A DNA stretch of 40,886 nt from Prevotellaceae bacterium UBA1391 (GCA_002305265.1 DBQP01000006.1:1-40886); one strand, 5' to 3'. Positions 16,584-25,665 are shown, counted from the first letter of the stretch. Notes: a model not told the origin generated them from the letters alone. A program made the numbers and translations.

Positions 16584-16601
16584 CTGATTTTCGCAGTTCC
16601 G
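16548..16601. repeat. 22-bp array with inverted and direct cores CGCAGTTCCG
   Basis: CGGAACTGCG at 16548 is followed by its reverse complement CGCAGTTCCG at 16570 and again at 16592. All are 22 bp apart. The first two form the terminator stem. Confidence 0.93.
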
Positions 16602-16676
16602 CTGTGGAGGTCGTCGTGCGCAGCTGCCGGAGGGCGCTGCCGGAGTGGGGCGGCGAGGAGGGCGGTGTCGGGCCGC

Positions 16677-17300
16677 TCAGCCTTCCTGCTCGAACTCCTT
16701 GATCTGCTGCTCAAGGTCGCTGAGCGTGCGGTTGTAGTGGCGCATGTAGCGGATGCCGAGGAGGATTCCGGCCAGGGCGCCGACGATGCCGCCGATGCCT
16801 GCGGGCGTGGGGTTGAAGGATGCCATCGGGAAGAGCGTCTCGACGTAGAACCAGATGAGCCATGCGGCACAGAGGGGCCAGCGCGTGTACTTGACCATAC
16901 GGTCGAGCCGGCGCTTGCGCAGGATGCGTCCGGCCACGCTTCGGAGGTCGTCGGAGAGGAAGCTGCGCGTCTTGAGGATGTTGCGGCTCTTCCAGAGGAG
17001 GGCAACGGTGAGGAGGAAATAGACGATGGAGAAGATGATGAAGGCGGTGGAGAGGCCTGCAATGCCGGCGAAGAGCCAGATGCAGAAGGGGATGGCGATG
17101 ATGCCGATGATGAGCCATTGCTTCTCGGAGCGTTCGATCCAATCGTACTGTCCGCTCATGGCGCGGCGTAGCAGTTGCTCGTTGACAATCGACTGCTTGT
17201 CGAGCTTGTCGTGGAGCAGGGACATCTGGCGGCGCATGTCGTCGAGTTCGGGCGACGTGTCGGCGGGAGACTGTGTGTGGGAGGTAGGATTCGTATTCAT
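16677..17300 (-). CDS. Four-helix membrane protein, partner of the ECF sigma factor
   Basis: This is a 207-residue integral membrane protein. A polar, Pro/Ser-rich N-terminus leads into a helical segment (LDDMRRQMSLLHDKLDKQSI) that may form a coiled coil. Hydrophobic helices lie at about 63-81 and 84-103, then about 142-158 and 167-184. The tail LSDLEQQIKEFEQEG is a second short coiled coil. It starts 17 bp after the sigma factor stop, so the two are co-transcribed. An anti-sigma or signal-sensing role is inferred from position; I see no zinc-binding anti-sigma motif. The gene ends before the terminator at 16544-16583. Confidence 0.75.
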   Translation of the reverse strand: MNTNPTSHTQSPADTSPELDDMRRQMSLLHDKLDKQSIVNEQLLRRAMSGQYDWIERSEKQWLIIGIIAIPFCIWLFAGIAGLSTAFIIFSIVYFLLTVALLWKSRNILKTRSFLSDDLRSVAGRILRKRRLDRMVKYTRWPLCAAWLIWFYVETLFPMASFNPTPAGIGGIVGALAGILLGIRYMRHYNRTLSDLEQQIKEFEQEG

Positions 17301-17317
17301 GACGTCTGTGGGGTGGG

Positions 17318-17803
17318 TTAATGGTTCGACATGTTTTTGAGCGCTTCCTTGATGCGGTAGAGACGCACAGAGACATTCTTGGCAGTGATGCCCATCACCA
17401 TTCCGATCTCGTCGTAGCTCATGTTCTCGAGCCAGAGCATGATGATGGCGCGGTCGTAGGGGCCGAGCAGCGAGATGCGGTCGTAGAGTTTCTTCACCTG
17501 CTGCGTGTCGGCATCTTGGTCGTTGAAGAGGTCGAAGTCGAGCTCCAGCTCGCAGTGGCGGGCGCGCTGGCGACGCTGTTTGCGGTCGGAGGAGATGCAG
17601 GTGTTGAGCGCTACGCGGTAGATCCAGGTGCGCAGGCCGCTGTCGGCGCGGAAGGAGGGGAAGCCTTTCCAGAGGTTGATGAGCACTTCCTGGAAGAGGT
17701 CGGCCACTTCGTCGCTGTCCTTGGAGAACATGTAGCAGACGGTGTAGATGGTGCTTTTGTGCGCCTTGACGATGCGCTCGAATTCGCGTTGCTGGGTGTC
17801 CAT
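17318..17803 (-). CDS. ECF-type RNA polymerase sigma factor
   Basis: This is a 161-residue sigma-70 family protein with only regions 2 and 4. Region 2 (about 10-75) contains YTVCYMFSKDSDEVADLFQEV, then FRADSGLRTWIYRVALN, which melts and reads the -10 region. Region 4 (about 105-158) has the helix-turn-helix MSYDEIGMVMGITAKNVSVR followed by LYRIKEAL. The length is typical of ECF factors. It directs polymerase to a specific set of promoters, and its neighbour is a membrane protein that could control it. A TAACTTTG box lies at 17903-17910. Confidence 0.92.
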   Translation of the reverse strand: MDTQQREFERIVKAHKSTIYTVCYMFSKDSDEVADLFQEVLINLWKGFPSFRADSGLRTWIYRVALNTCISSDRKQRRQRARHCELELDFDLFNDQDADTQQVKKLYDRISLLGPYDRAIIMLWLENMSYDEIGMVMGITAKNVSVRLYRIKEALKNMSNH

Positions 17804-17902
17804 AGGGTGATCTCTGGTTTTTTTGAGCGTTTCTGCTCCTTAGACGTCGGCAGGTGATGGAAAACTACACGCCCGTGAAAAATTTTTTTTCGGGGCATGC
17901 GA

Positions 17903-17910
17903 CAAAGTTA
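17903..17910 (-). promoter_or_regulatory. -7 box for the sigma factor operon
   Basis: TAACTTTG on the minus strand fits TAnnTTTG, about 100 bp upstream of the sigma factor start. No -33 TTTG is visible. The 17804-18169 gap otherwise holds the ruvB -7 box and a long GC-rich stretch, with no 22-bp array that I could find. Confidence 0.45.
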
Positions 17911-18105
17911 CGAAAAATCCGGCATCTGCCGGAGGCGTGGCGGGGAAAAACGCCGTGGGCAGCGACGTCGGCATGGCGTGGGCGGAAGGGGAGGCGCGGG
18001 TTGCCGGGCCAATGGGGCTGGGGCGCAGGGCCGGCGGTGCGGGTGAAAAGTTTGGCTTTTGTGGATTTCTCGGCAGGGAATGGTGGAAATGACGCGAAGA
18101 TTATG

Positions 18106-18113
18106 TAAATTTG
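18106..18113 (+). promoter_or_regulatory. -7 box for ruvB
   Basis: TAAATTTG fits TAnnTTTG, about 57 bp upstream of the ruvB start at 18170. No convincing -33 element. Confidence 0.45.
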
Positions 18114-18169
18114 CATTCCCACACGCCACAGGCTGCGGGTAAGAAATGTGGAAATCATTCAGAGAAGAC

Positions 18170-19204
18170 ATGGCAGACGACTTTGACATACACGAAGAGC
18201 AGTATCTTTCGTCGAAAGAGAAAGACGTGGAGAATGCGCTCCGCCCCTTGCGGTTCGACGACTTCAGCGGACAGACCAAGGTGGTGGAGAACCTGAGCAT
18301 TTTCGTCGAGGCTGCGAAATTCCGCGGCGAGCCGCTCGACCACACGCTGTTGCACGGTCCGCCGGGACTGGGCAAGACGACGCTGTCGAACATCATTGCC
18401 AACGAGCTGGGCGTGGGCTTCAAGCTGACGAGCGGTCCCGTGCTGGACAAGCCCGGCGACTTGGCCGGCATCTTGACGAGTCTGGAGCCTCGCGACGTGC
18501 TGTTCATCGACGAGATTCACCGTCTGTCGCCTGTGGTGGAGGAATATCTCTACTCGGCGATGGAGGACTACCGCATCGACATCATGATCGACAAGGGCCC
18601 GTCGGCGCGGAGCATTCAAATCGACCTGAATCCGTTTACGCTGGTCGGTGCCACCACGCGCAGCGGCCTGCTGACGGCTCCGCTGCGTGCCCGCTTCGGC
18701 ATCAACCTCCATCTGGAATACTACGACGCGCCTGTGCTGCAGCGCATCATCCTGCGCAGCGCCAGTTTGCTGGGCGTGCCGTGCGACAAGGAGGCGGCGG
18801 CGGAAATCGCCGGACGCAGCCGCGGCACGCCACGAATCGCCAATGCGCTGCTGCGGCGTGTGCGCGACTTCGCACAGGTGAGGGGCACGGGACGCATCGA
18901 CGTGAAGATTGCGCACATTGCGCTGGAAGCCTTGAACATCGACAAGTTCGGTCTGGACGAAATCGACAACAAAATCCTGACGACCATCATCGACAAGTTC
19001 AACGGTGGGCCCGTGGGCATCGGCACGATCGCCACAGCCATCGGCGAGGACGCCGGCACCGTGGAGGAAGTGTACGAGCCGTTCCTGATCAAGGAAGGAT
19101 TCATCAAGCGGACACCGCGAGGCCGCGAGGTGACCGAACTGGCCTACCGTCATCTGGGAAAAGCAAAGGCCAACGGCTTCGGCATGGCCGACCTGTTCGG
19201 ATAA
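18170..19204 (+). CDS. ruvB: Holliday junction DNA helicase RuvB
   Basis: This is a 344-residue AAA+ ATPase that drives branch migration of Holliday junctions together with RuvA. Walker A GPPGLGKT is at 63-70, Walker B is in LFIDEIHRL, and sensor-like GATTRSGLL follows. The conserved block YSAMEDYRIDIMIDKGPSAR and the C-terminal winged-helix segment with GTIATAIGEDAGTVEEVYEP are both intact. I chose the ATG at 18170 (MADDFDIHEE), as RuvB proteins of related bacteria start at this point; an ATG at 18146 would add eight residues. A flippase gene follows after 63 bp. Confidence 0.97.
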   Translation: MADDFDIHEEQYLSSKEKDVENALRPLRFDDFSGQTKVVENLSIFVEAAKFRGEPLDHTLLHGPPGLGKTTLSNIIANELGVGFKLTSGPVLDKPGDLAGILTSLEPRDVLFIDEIHRLSPVVEEYLYSAMEDYRIDIMIDKGPSARSIQIDLNPFTLVGATTRSGLLTAPLRARFGINLHLEYYDAPVLQRIILRSASLLGVPCDKEAAAEIAGRSRGTPRIANALLRRVRDFAQVRGTGRIDVKIAHIALEALNIDKFGLDEIDNKILTTIIDKFNGGPVGIGTIATAIGEDAGTVEEVYEPFLIKEGFIKRTPRGREVTELAYRHLGKAKANGFGMADLFG

Positions 19205-19267
19205 GTCGCGGCGCACCGCCAGCCTCCGCTTTCTCCCCATCATTCATCTCCTATTCTCCATCGCATC

Positions 19268-20695
19268 GTGGCTCATTTGAAATCTCTTGTCAAGGACACC
19301 GCCATCTACGGGCTGAGCAGCATCGTCGGACGCTTTCTCAACTATTTGCTCGTGCCGCTCTATACGGCAAAAATCTCCGCACAGAGCGGCGGCTACGGGG
19401 CCGTGACGAACCTCTACGCCTATACGGCGCTGATACTCGTGCTGCTGACATTTGGCATGGAGACGACCTTCTTCCGCTTCGCCAACGCGGAGAAAGAGAA
19501 GTCCGACACCGTCTTCAGCACGGCCTTCGCTGTCGTCGGTACGCTCTCGCTGGTGTTTCTGGCGCTCGTGCTGGCTTTTTTGCCAGGCGTCTCGTCGATG
19601 CTCGGCTATGCGGCCCATCCGGAGTGGGTGTCGATGATGGCCGCGACGGTGGCCTTGGACTCCATTCAGGCTGTCCCCTTCTGCCTGCTGCGTTTTCAGC
19701 AACGGCCCATCAAGTTCGCTGCGCTGAAACTGTTGTTCATCCTGATCAACATCGCGCTGAACTGCGTCTACTTCTTCTGGATAGGCAACGACGTGACCTA
19801 CGTCTTCGGCATCAACCTAATTTGCACGGCGCTCATCACCTTCTTCTTCCTGCCCGAGGTGTTCCGCCTGCGCTGGGCCATCGATTTCGCGCTGCTGCGC
19901 CGCATGCTCAGCTATTCGTGGCCGATTCTCGTGCTGGGCATCGCCGGCATTCTCAACCAGACGTTCGACAAGATGGTGTTTCCCATCGTGTTTCCCGGCA
20001 GTGCGGAGGAAGGACGCGTCGAGTTGGGCATCTACGGAGCCTGCGTCAAGATTGCCATGATTATGGCGATGATCACGCAGGCCTTTCGATACGCCTACGA
20101 GCCCTTTGTCTTCGCGCGCAGCAAAGACCGCGACAGCAAGCAGACGTATGCGATGGCGATGAAATATTTCATCATTTTCACGCTGCTCGCGTTCCTCTGC
20201 GTCGTCGGCTATATGGACATTCTGAAGCACATCATCGCTCCAGACTACCGCGAGGGACTGCGCGTCGTGCCCATCGTGATGGCGGCGGAGATGATGATGG
20301 GCGTCTACTTCAACCTCTCTTTCTGGTACAAACTGATAGACCGCACGATCTGGGGCGCGTGGTTCTCGCTGGCCGGATGCGCCGTGCTTGTGCTGGTGAA
20401 CGTGCTGCTCATCCCGCGCTTCGGCTATATGGCTTGCGCCTGGGGCGGCTTTGCAGGTTATGGCACAGCCATGCTGCTGAGCTATTTCGTGGGCCAGCAC
20501 TACAATCCCATCAGCTATCCGCTGCGCAGCATCGCAGGCTACGTCGCACTGGCCGCGCTGCTCTTTGTCCTGATGACGCTCGTGCCGACGCACTGGAGCT
20601 TCGGCCTGCGCTTCGTCGTGAACACCCTGCTCGTGCTGGCATTCGCAGCCCATTTCGTCTACCACGACCTGCGCCGGTTGCTGAAGCGCGCATAG
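19268..20695 (+). CDS. Polysaccharide flippase (MATE/Wzx-like)
   Basis: This is a 475-residue protein with 14 or so hydrophobic helices, of the polysaccharide biosynthesis/oligosaccharide flippase superfamily; it probably moves lipid-linked glycans across the inner membrane. The N-terminal LKDTAIYGLSSIVGRFLNYL is typical. The start codon is GTG at 19268; no ATG suits the conserved N-terminus. Helical pairs follow throughout, with loops such as PDYREGLRVVP. It follows ruvB by 63 bp and probably shares its transcript. Two glycosyltransferases lie 3 kb downstream but are separated by the S46 gene and a tRNA. Confidence 0.9.
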   Translation: MAHLKSLVKDTAIYGLSSIVGRFLNYLLVPLYTAKISAQSGGYGAVTNLYAYTALILVLLTFGMETTFFRFANAEKEKSDTVFSTAFAVVGTLSLVFLALVLAFLPGVSSMLGYAAHPEWVSMMAATVALDSIQAVPFCLLRFQQRPIKFAALKLLFILINIALNCVYFFWIGNDVTYVFGINLICTALITFFFLPEVFRLRWAIDFALLRRMLSYSWPILVLGIAGILNQTFDKMVFPIVFPGSAEEGRVELGIYGACVKIAMIMAMITQAFRYAYEPFVFARSKDRDSKQTYAMAMKYFIIFTLLAFLCVVGYMDILKHIIAPDYREGLRVVPIVMAAEMMMGVYFNLSFWYKLIDRTIWGAWFSLAGCAVLVLVNVLLIPRFGYMACAWGGFAGYGTAMLLSYFVGQHYNPISYPLRSIAGYVALAALLFVLMTLVPTHWSFGLRFVVNTLLVLAFAAHFVYHDLRRLLKRA

Positions 20696-20811
20696 GTGGA
20701 CCTCGCGCTGCCGTCGGGTCTTCCGCCCGGTGCGCCAGCTCCTCGCCGATGGTTTGCAGAAAGCAGTCTTTCGCTGCGCCACAACCTCCACGTCTCTCCC
20801 TCGTTCACACC

Positions 20812-20926
20812 ATCCGCCCGCAATCGGCAAATCTTTTCTCTCGCTGCCAGACATCATCCGACCGCAACCAATCCATCTTTTCTCACGTTTACACAACCAT
20901 TTCAACCGCAATTGATTTATTTTACC
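20812..20926. repeat. 44-bp dimeric (2 x 22) array abutting the S46 start codon
   Basis: CATCCGNCCGCAA starts at 20812 and 20856, 44 bp apart. A third, degenerate unit at 20900 has AACCGCAATTG. The interleaved units at 20834 and 20878 begin CTTTTCTC. The array ends a few bases before the ATG at 20927, so it would lie in the leader. Confidence 0.85.
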
Positions 20927-23053
20927 ATGAAACATTCCCATTTTCTGCTTGCGCTTTCTGTATCCTGTTCGGCGCTCTTGGCCCGTGCGGACGAAGGCAT
21001 GTGGTTGATTTCCAATCTCTCGGCGCGCACCGACTCGGTGTGCCATGCCATGGGGCTGGAGCTCACCCACGATGAGATTTTCTCGACGACGGCACCCTCG
21101 CTCAGCAATGCCATCGTACAGTTTGGAGGATTCTGCTCCGGGTCTGTCGTCAGTCCCGACGGCCTCGTCTTCACCAACCACCACTGCGGCTTCGGCGCCA
21201 TTCAGGACCATTCGTCGCTGGAGCACGACTATCTGCGCGATGGCTTCAGCGCAAAGCGGCTGAAAGACGAATTGCCCAACGAGGGCCTTTTTGTCGACTT
21301 CCACATCAACACCTATGAAGTGACGGACCGCATACTTTCTGTCGTCCACGAAGGAATGGACGAGCTGCAGCGTGCGACTGCCATGGATTCGGTGGCCATG
21401 GCAATCGAAGAGGCCTTGGCCGATCCCGTGCGGAGCATCCATGCCGAGGTCGTGCCCTACTACAAGGGCTCGAAATACTATGTCAGCATCTACCAGCGCT
21501 TCAACGACGTCCGGCTCGTCTTTGCTCCGCCACAGTGTCTCGGCAAGCACGGCGGCGACACGGACAACTGGATGTGGCCCCGGCAGACCTGCGACTTCTC
21601 CGTCTTCCGCATCTACGCCGACGCGAACAACATGCCCGCCGACTACTCGCCCGCCAACCGGCCCTACCGTCCGGTGCGCTATGCCCACATCTCCGTGCAA
21701 GGCTATCAGCCCGGCGACTTCGTCATGACGTTCGGCTATCCCGGCTCCACCGACCGCTATCTGTCGAGCTTCGGCATCGAGAATCTGATGAACACCACCA
21801 ATGAGCTGCGCTACAACGTGCGCGACGTCAAGCTCGCCATCCTGCGCAAGGCGATGGCCGCCGACGAGGCCATACGCATCATGTATGCCTCGAAGTACGC
21901 GCAGAGCTCCAACTACTGGAAGTTCTCCCTCGGACAGAACAAAGCACTGCGCGAACTGAACGTCGTCGACGAGAAGCGGTCGCTCGAGCGCGAGGTCATC
22001 GAATGGGCCAAGCAGAAGGCTGCCGCAGCCCCCGCGGGCAGTGCCGAACAGGCCCGCTACCTCAGCTACGTCTCACTGCCCGACTCGCTCCAGAACGCCT
22101 ACCACGATTCCTTCCGGCGCGTCTATGCCTACAACCTTTGGGTCGAAAGTTTCTACAGCGGCAGCGACATCCTCTCTTTCGTGCTGCGCCAGATGCTGGG
22201 CGCCATGCGCGACAGTCAGGAAGACAGCTTCAAGAAGGATGTCGAGAAGGCGTTCAAGGACATCCACGTGCCCACCGACAAGGCCGTATTTGCCGCATTG
22301 CTCAAGAATTATGTGGCGAATGTCCCCGACACGACCTTCCTGCCGGAGTTCTGCAAGGACGTCCAGCGAACGCTCGAAGGCGACTATGATGCCTTCGTCA
22401 ACGTCGTCTACGAGCGTTCCGTCTTCGCCCGCCCCGAGGAAATCATGCAGAAGGAGCACTTCGCCGACGTCATCGACGACCCGATCACCGAGATTGCCAT
22501 GCAGCTGCTGGGCGTCTTCCGTCCCGTGGTCGACGTGGCAGAGGAGTCGGAACGCCTGCTCGGAGACGCCATCCGCGAGATGAACCATGACAAGGAATAC
22601 TATCCCGACGCCAACTTCACGCTCCGCATGAGCTTCGGACAGGTCGGAGGCTACAACGACTACGCGTGCTTCACGCCCTCGCAGAGCATCATCGACAAGT
22701 TTGAGCAGCAGGGCGACAACCCCGACTATGAACTGACGCCGCCCGTCTACAAGTGGCTCAAGGCCGGCCGCTGGGGCAAGCGCTATGTGGACGCCGCATC
22801 TGGCGACCTCCAGCTCTGCTTCCTCACCAACAACGACATCACAGGCGGAAACTCCGGATCAGGCATGTACGATGCGAAAGGCCGGCTCATCGGACTCGCT
22901 TTCGACGGCAACTGGGAGGCCATGTCGGGCGACCTCAAGTTCGACGATCGCCTCCAGCGCACGATTGGCGTCGACATCCGCTACGTGCTCTCCGTCATCG
23001 ACACCTACAGCAAGAACAGCCGAATCCTCAAGGAACTGACGATCGAGAAATAA
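20927..23053 (+). CDS. S46 family dipeptidyl peptidase, DPP7-type
   Basis: This is a 708-residue periplasmic serine exopeptidase that removes dipeptides from peptide N-termini, feeding amino-acid use. The signal peptide is MKHSHFLLALSVSCSALLARA. The chymotrypsin-like core has the catalytic His in TNHHCG (85-86) and Ser643 in GGNSGSG. Residue 661, 18 after the Ser, is Gly in AFDGNWEAM. In the family, Gly here goes with DPP7 (hydrophobic P1) and Arg with DPP11 (acidic P1), so hydrophobic preference is expected. I chose the ATG at 20927 because the signal peptide starts there. A terminator follows at 23080. Confidence 0.93.
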   Translation: MKHSHFLLALSVSCSALLARADEGMWLISNLSARTDSVCHAMGLELTHDEIFSTTAPSLSNAIVQFGGFCSGSVVSPDGLVFTNHHCGFGAIQDHSSLEHDYLRDGFSAKRLKDELPNEGLFVDFHINTYEVTDRILSVVHEGMDELQRATAMDSVAMAIEEALADPVRSIHAEVVPYYKGSKYYVSIYQRFNDVRLVFAPPQCLGKHGGDTDNWMWPRQTCDFSVFRIYADANNMPADYSPANRPYRPVRYAHISVQGYQPGDFVMTFGYPGSTDRYLSSFGIENLMNTTNELRYNVRDVKLAILRKAMAADEAIRIMYASKYAQSSNYWKFSLGQNKALRELNVVDEKRSLEREVIEWAKQKAAAAPAGSAEQARYLSYVSLPDSLQNAYHDSFRRVYAYNLWVESFYSGSDILSFVLRQMLGAMRDSQEDSFKKDVEKAFKDIHVPTDKAVFAALLKNYVANVPDTTFLPEFCKDVQRTLEGDYDAFVNVVYERSVFARPEEIMQKEHFADVIDDPITEIAMQLLGVFRPVVDVAEESERLLGDAIREMNHDKEYYPDANFTLRMSFGQVGGYNDYACFTPSQSIIDKFEQQGDNPDYELTPPVYKWLKAGRWGKRYVDAASGDLQLCFLTNNDITGGNSGSGMYDAKGRLIGLAFDGNWEAMSGDLKFDDRLQRTIGVDIRYVLSVIDTYSKNSRILKELTIEK

Positions 23054-23079
23054 GGATTTGCCGTCATCACTGCGACGAG

Positions 23080-23123
23080 AAGCCGCCGGCCGTGCACGAA
23101 GCGTGCGCTGCCGGCGGCTTTTC
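23080..23123 (+). terminator. Terminator of the S46 peptidase gene
   Basis: An 11-bp stem AAGCCGCCGGC (23080-23090) pairs with 23110-23120. An inner GCACG/CGTGC stem extends it, and it is followed by TTTTCC. It lies 26 bp past the stop codon. Confidence 0.85.
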
Positions 23124-23204
23124 CGTTGCCCTCCAGACGGCACCCGGCCTTCCGCGCTGCGCCTTCCGCGCATCCGCCTTGCTCTCCCTTGCCCTTCAGA
23201 CAAC

Positions 23205-23237
23205 AAAAAAGCCGCAAATCTTTCGACTTGCGGCTTT
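23205..23237 (-). terminator. Terminator of tRNA-Asn
   Basis: A 10-bp stem AAAGCCGCAA (23208-23217, with 23228-23237) and a 10-base loop. On the minus strand it is followed by a T run. It lies directly behind the tRNA 3' end. Confidence 0.88.
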
Positions 23238-23240
23238 CCG

Positions 23241-23314
23241 CGCTTCAGGATGGGCTTGAACCAACGACCCCATGATTAACAGTCATGTGCTCTAACCAAC
23301 TGAGCTACTGAAGC
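23241..23314 (-). tRNA. tRNA-Asn (anticodon GTT)
   Basis: The minus strand folds into a complete cloverleaf of 74 nt. The acceptor stem is GCTTCAG/CTGAAGC, the D arm GCTC-GAGC, the anticodon stem CATGA/TCATG with loop CTGTTAA, and the T loop starts TTCAAGC. The discriminator base is G. CCA is not encoded. A promoter (23395-23426) and a terminator (23205-23237) make it a single-gene unit. Confidence 0.96.
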
Positions 23315-23394
23315 AGGTGTTTTCAACGCAGAAAACGCCCGTGGTGGAAGCAGATATCAAAGATATGCGGGCGCCTCTTTGCTGAAAAGCGTTG

Positions 23395-23426
23395 CAAAGG
23401 TAGGGAGTTTTCATGAGACGGCCAAA
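23395..23426 (-). promoter_or_regulatory. Promoter of tRNA-Asn
   Basis: On the minus strand, TTTG (23426-23423), 20 bases, then TACCTTTG (23402-23395): a full match to the Bacteroidetes -33/-7 arrangement. A second TATCTTTG box lies at 23358-23365. Confidence 0.75.
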
Positions 23427-23562
23427 TGTTTGGGCCTAAAATTTCGCCTTTTTCGCCCTTCTCAGGCCCTCATCCGCCGTTGTCCGCTCCCCGCTGCGGG
23501 CGGGAAGGCGGAGGCGGATGGGAAAAAAACAAGCGGATGCAGAAGAATACAGCGAAATTTCT

Positions 23563-23570
23563 TAACTTTG
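23563..23570 (+). promoter_or_regulatory. -7 box for the glycosyltransferase operon
   Basis: TAACTTTG fits TAnnTTTG, 51 bp upstream of the glycosyltransferase start. No -33 TTTG at the expected distance. Confidence 0.5.
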
Positions 23571-23621
23571 CACGAGTGCTGCGCAGCAACGCGGAAAGCG
23601 TCTGCGCGGCCCACTACGTTT

Positions 23622-24872
23622 ATGAAGATATTACTTGTCAATACGTCGGAGCAGACGGGAGGAGCGGCCATCGCAGCCAACCGCCTCATGCGGGCGCTGA
23701 TGCGGGCCGGAGTGCGTGCGTCGATGCTCGTGCGCGACCGCCAGAGCCGCAAGCTCTCGGTGGCAAATGTGCCGCAGACATGGCGCCTGCCCCTCAAGTT
23801 CCTGTGGGAGCGCGTCGTCATTCTCCTCAACAACGGACTGCGCCGGTCCACCATGTGGCTGATGGATATCGCCAACGTCGGCACCGACATCACCCGCATG
23901 CCCGAGTTCCGGCAGGCCGATGTGGTCCACCTTCATTGGGTCAACCAAGGCTTTCTCTCGCTCAGCGACCTCGACCGCGTGCTGCGTAGCGGGAAACGTG
24001 TCGTGCTCACGATGCACGACATGTGGTATTTCACAGGCGTCTGCCACTACGCCGGCCTCTGCCGCAAGTACGAGACCGAGTGCGCCCGCTGCCCTATGCT
24101 GGCCCGCGTGCCCGGCATGGGCGACCTGGCGCGGCGCGTCTTCCGCCGAAAGCTCTCCATCTACGCCCAAAACCCCAACCTCACCTTCGTCGGCTGCTCG
24201 CAGTGGATGACCGACCTCTGCGCTGCCAGTGCCATCGGCAGCCGCCATCGCGTCGTGCACATCCCCAACGCCATCGACACCGAAACCTTCTGCCCCACAT
24301 CCTCCGCGGAGGCACGCCGTCATTTCGGCCTGCCTGAAGACCGCCGGCTCATCCTCTTCGGCGCGCAGCGCATCACCGACGTGCGCAAGGGCTTCGCCTA
24401 TCTCGAGCAAGCCTGCCACCATCTCCTCGCCGCGGATGCGAGCCTGCAGTCCCGCCTCGGCATCGTCGTCGTCGGAGGCGATTCCGACAAAGTGGCGGGC
24501 CGCCTCCCGCTCCCCGTCTACAGCGTCCCCTACATCAGCAAGGAAGACGACATGGTGCGACTCTACAACGCCGTCGACGCCTATGTCACGCCCTCCCTGC
24601 AGGACAACCTGCCCAACACCATCATGGAGGCCATGGCCTGCGGAACGCCCTGTGTCGGCTTCCGCGTAGGCGGCATTCCCGAGATGATAGACCACGAGGT
24701 CAATGGCTACGTGGCCAATCCGCAGGATGCGGCCGACTTTGCCCGGGGCATCTGCTGGACACTCGCCGACGAGCGCCACCCGGCCCTTGCCGCTGCCGCA
24801 CGCGCCAAAGCGGAGCGCTGCTACGCCCAGAGCGTCGTGGCCCAGCAATATCGTGCCATCTACGAATCCTAA
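23622..24872 (+). CDS. GT4-type glycosyltransferase
   Basis: This is a 416-residue GT-B fold enzyme, cytoplasmic side, adding a sugar to an envelope polysaccharide. The N-domain starts MKILLVNTSEQTGGAAIAANRL (start 23622) and has VHLHWVNQG and LTMHDMWYFTG with the Cys-rich insertion CHYAGLCRKYETECARCP usual in one GT4 subgroup. The C-domain (about 210-400) has IPNAIDTETF, FGAQRITDVRKGF and the donor-binding block EAMACGTPCVGFRVGGIPEMI. Donor and acceptor are unknown. It sits 10 bp before a GT2 gene, so the two are co-transcribed. Confidence 0.93.
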   Translation: MKILLVNTSEQTGGAAIAANRLMRALMRAGVRASMLVRDRQSRKLSVANVPQTWRLPLKFLWERVVILLNNGLRRSTMWLMDIANVGTDITRMPEFRQADVVHLHWVNQGFLSLSDLDRVLRSGKRVVLTMHDMWYFTGVCHYAGLCRKYETECARCPMLARVPGMGDLARRVFRRKLSIYAQNPNLTFVGCSQWMTDLCAASAIGSRHRVVHIPNAIDTETFCPTSSAEARRHFGLPEDRRLILFGAQRITDVRKGFAYLEQACHHLLAADASLQSRLGIVVVGGDSDKVAGRLPLPVYSVPYISKEDDMVRLYNAVDAYVTPSLQDNLPNTIMEAMACGTPCVGFRVGGIPEMIDHEVNGYVANPQDAADFARGICWTLADERHPALAAAARAKAERCYAQSVVAQQYRAIYES

Positions 24873-24882
24873 GCCCCCTCCC

Positions 24883-25665
24883 ATGACCGTTCACGAGCCA
24901 CTCATCAGCATCATCACCGTCACCTTTCAGGCACAGGCCACCCTCCAGCCCACGCTCGACAGCGTGGCGCGGCAAACCTACACTGCTTTCGAGCACCTGA
25001 TCATCGACGGTGCCTCCACCGACCGCACCCTCGCCATGGCCGCCGACCATCGCACCGCCATGCAGCGCCGCGGCATCAGCGTCGGCATCTTCTCCGAGCC
25101 CGACCGCGGACTCTACGACGCCATGAACAAGGGACTCCACCGGGCCCGCGGCCGCTACGTGGTCTTTCTCAACGCCGGCGACCGCCTGCACGAGCCCCAG
25201 ACGCTCCAGCGCGTGGCCGACGCCGTGCGCGACAATGCCGACGGCAAGTTGCCCGCAGTGGTCTATGGCGAGACCCACCTCGTCGACGCCGACGGACAAT
25301 TCATCGCCCCGCGCCGCCTGAAAGCCCCCGAAAAGCTCACGTGGACGTCCTTCCGCCACGGCATGCTCGTCTGCCACCAGTCCTTCTACGCACTCCGCGA
25401 GATAGCCCCCGACTACGACTTGCGCTATCGCTTCTCGGCCGACGTCGACTGGTGCATCCGGCTCATGCACCACGCCAAGGAGATGGGGATGCCCAACGTC
25501 AACACGCATGCCGTCCTCACCGACTATCTCTCGGAGGGCATGACCACAGCCAACCACCGCGCCTCGCTCTGGGAGCGATTCCGCGTCATGGGCCGCCACT
25601 ACGGATGGCTCACCACCGCCGCCATGCACGCGTGGTTCCTGCTTCGCCAGCAGGTGCGGAAATAA
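24883..25665 (+). CDS. GT2-type glycosyltransferase
   Basis: This is a 260-residue GT-A fold enzyme. LISIITVTFQA opens the Rossmann-like core, followed by IIDGASTDRT, SEPDRGLYDAMNKG and the metal/UDP-binding FLNAGDRL. A later block, FRHGMLVCHQSFYA, and FSADVDWCIRLM are typical of the WcaA-like subgroup. No membrane segment. The start is the ATG at 24883, 10 bp after the GT4 stop. The two enzymes probably act in succession on one glycan; the sugar is unknown. Confidence 0.92.
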   Translation: MTVHEPLISIITVTFQAQATLQPTLDSVARQTYTAFEHLIIDGASTDRTLAMAADHRTAMQRRGISVGIFSEPDRGLYDAMNKGLHRARGRYVVFLNAGDRLHEPQTLQRVADAVRDNADGKLPAVVYGETHLVDADGQFIAPRRLKAPEKLTWTSFRHGMLVCHQSFYALREIAPDYDLRYRFSADVDWCIRLMHHAKEMGMPNVNTHAVLTDYLSEGMTTANHRASLWERFRVMGRHYGWLTTAAMHAWFLLRQQVRK

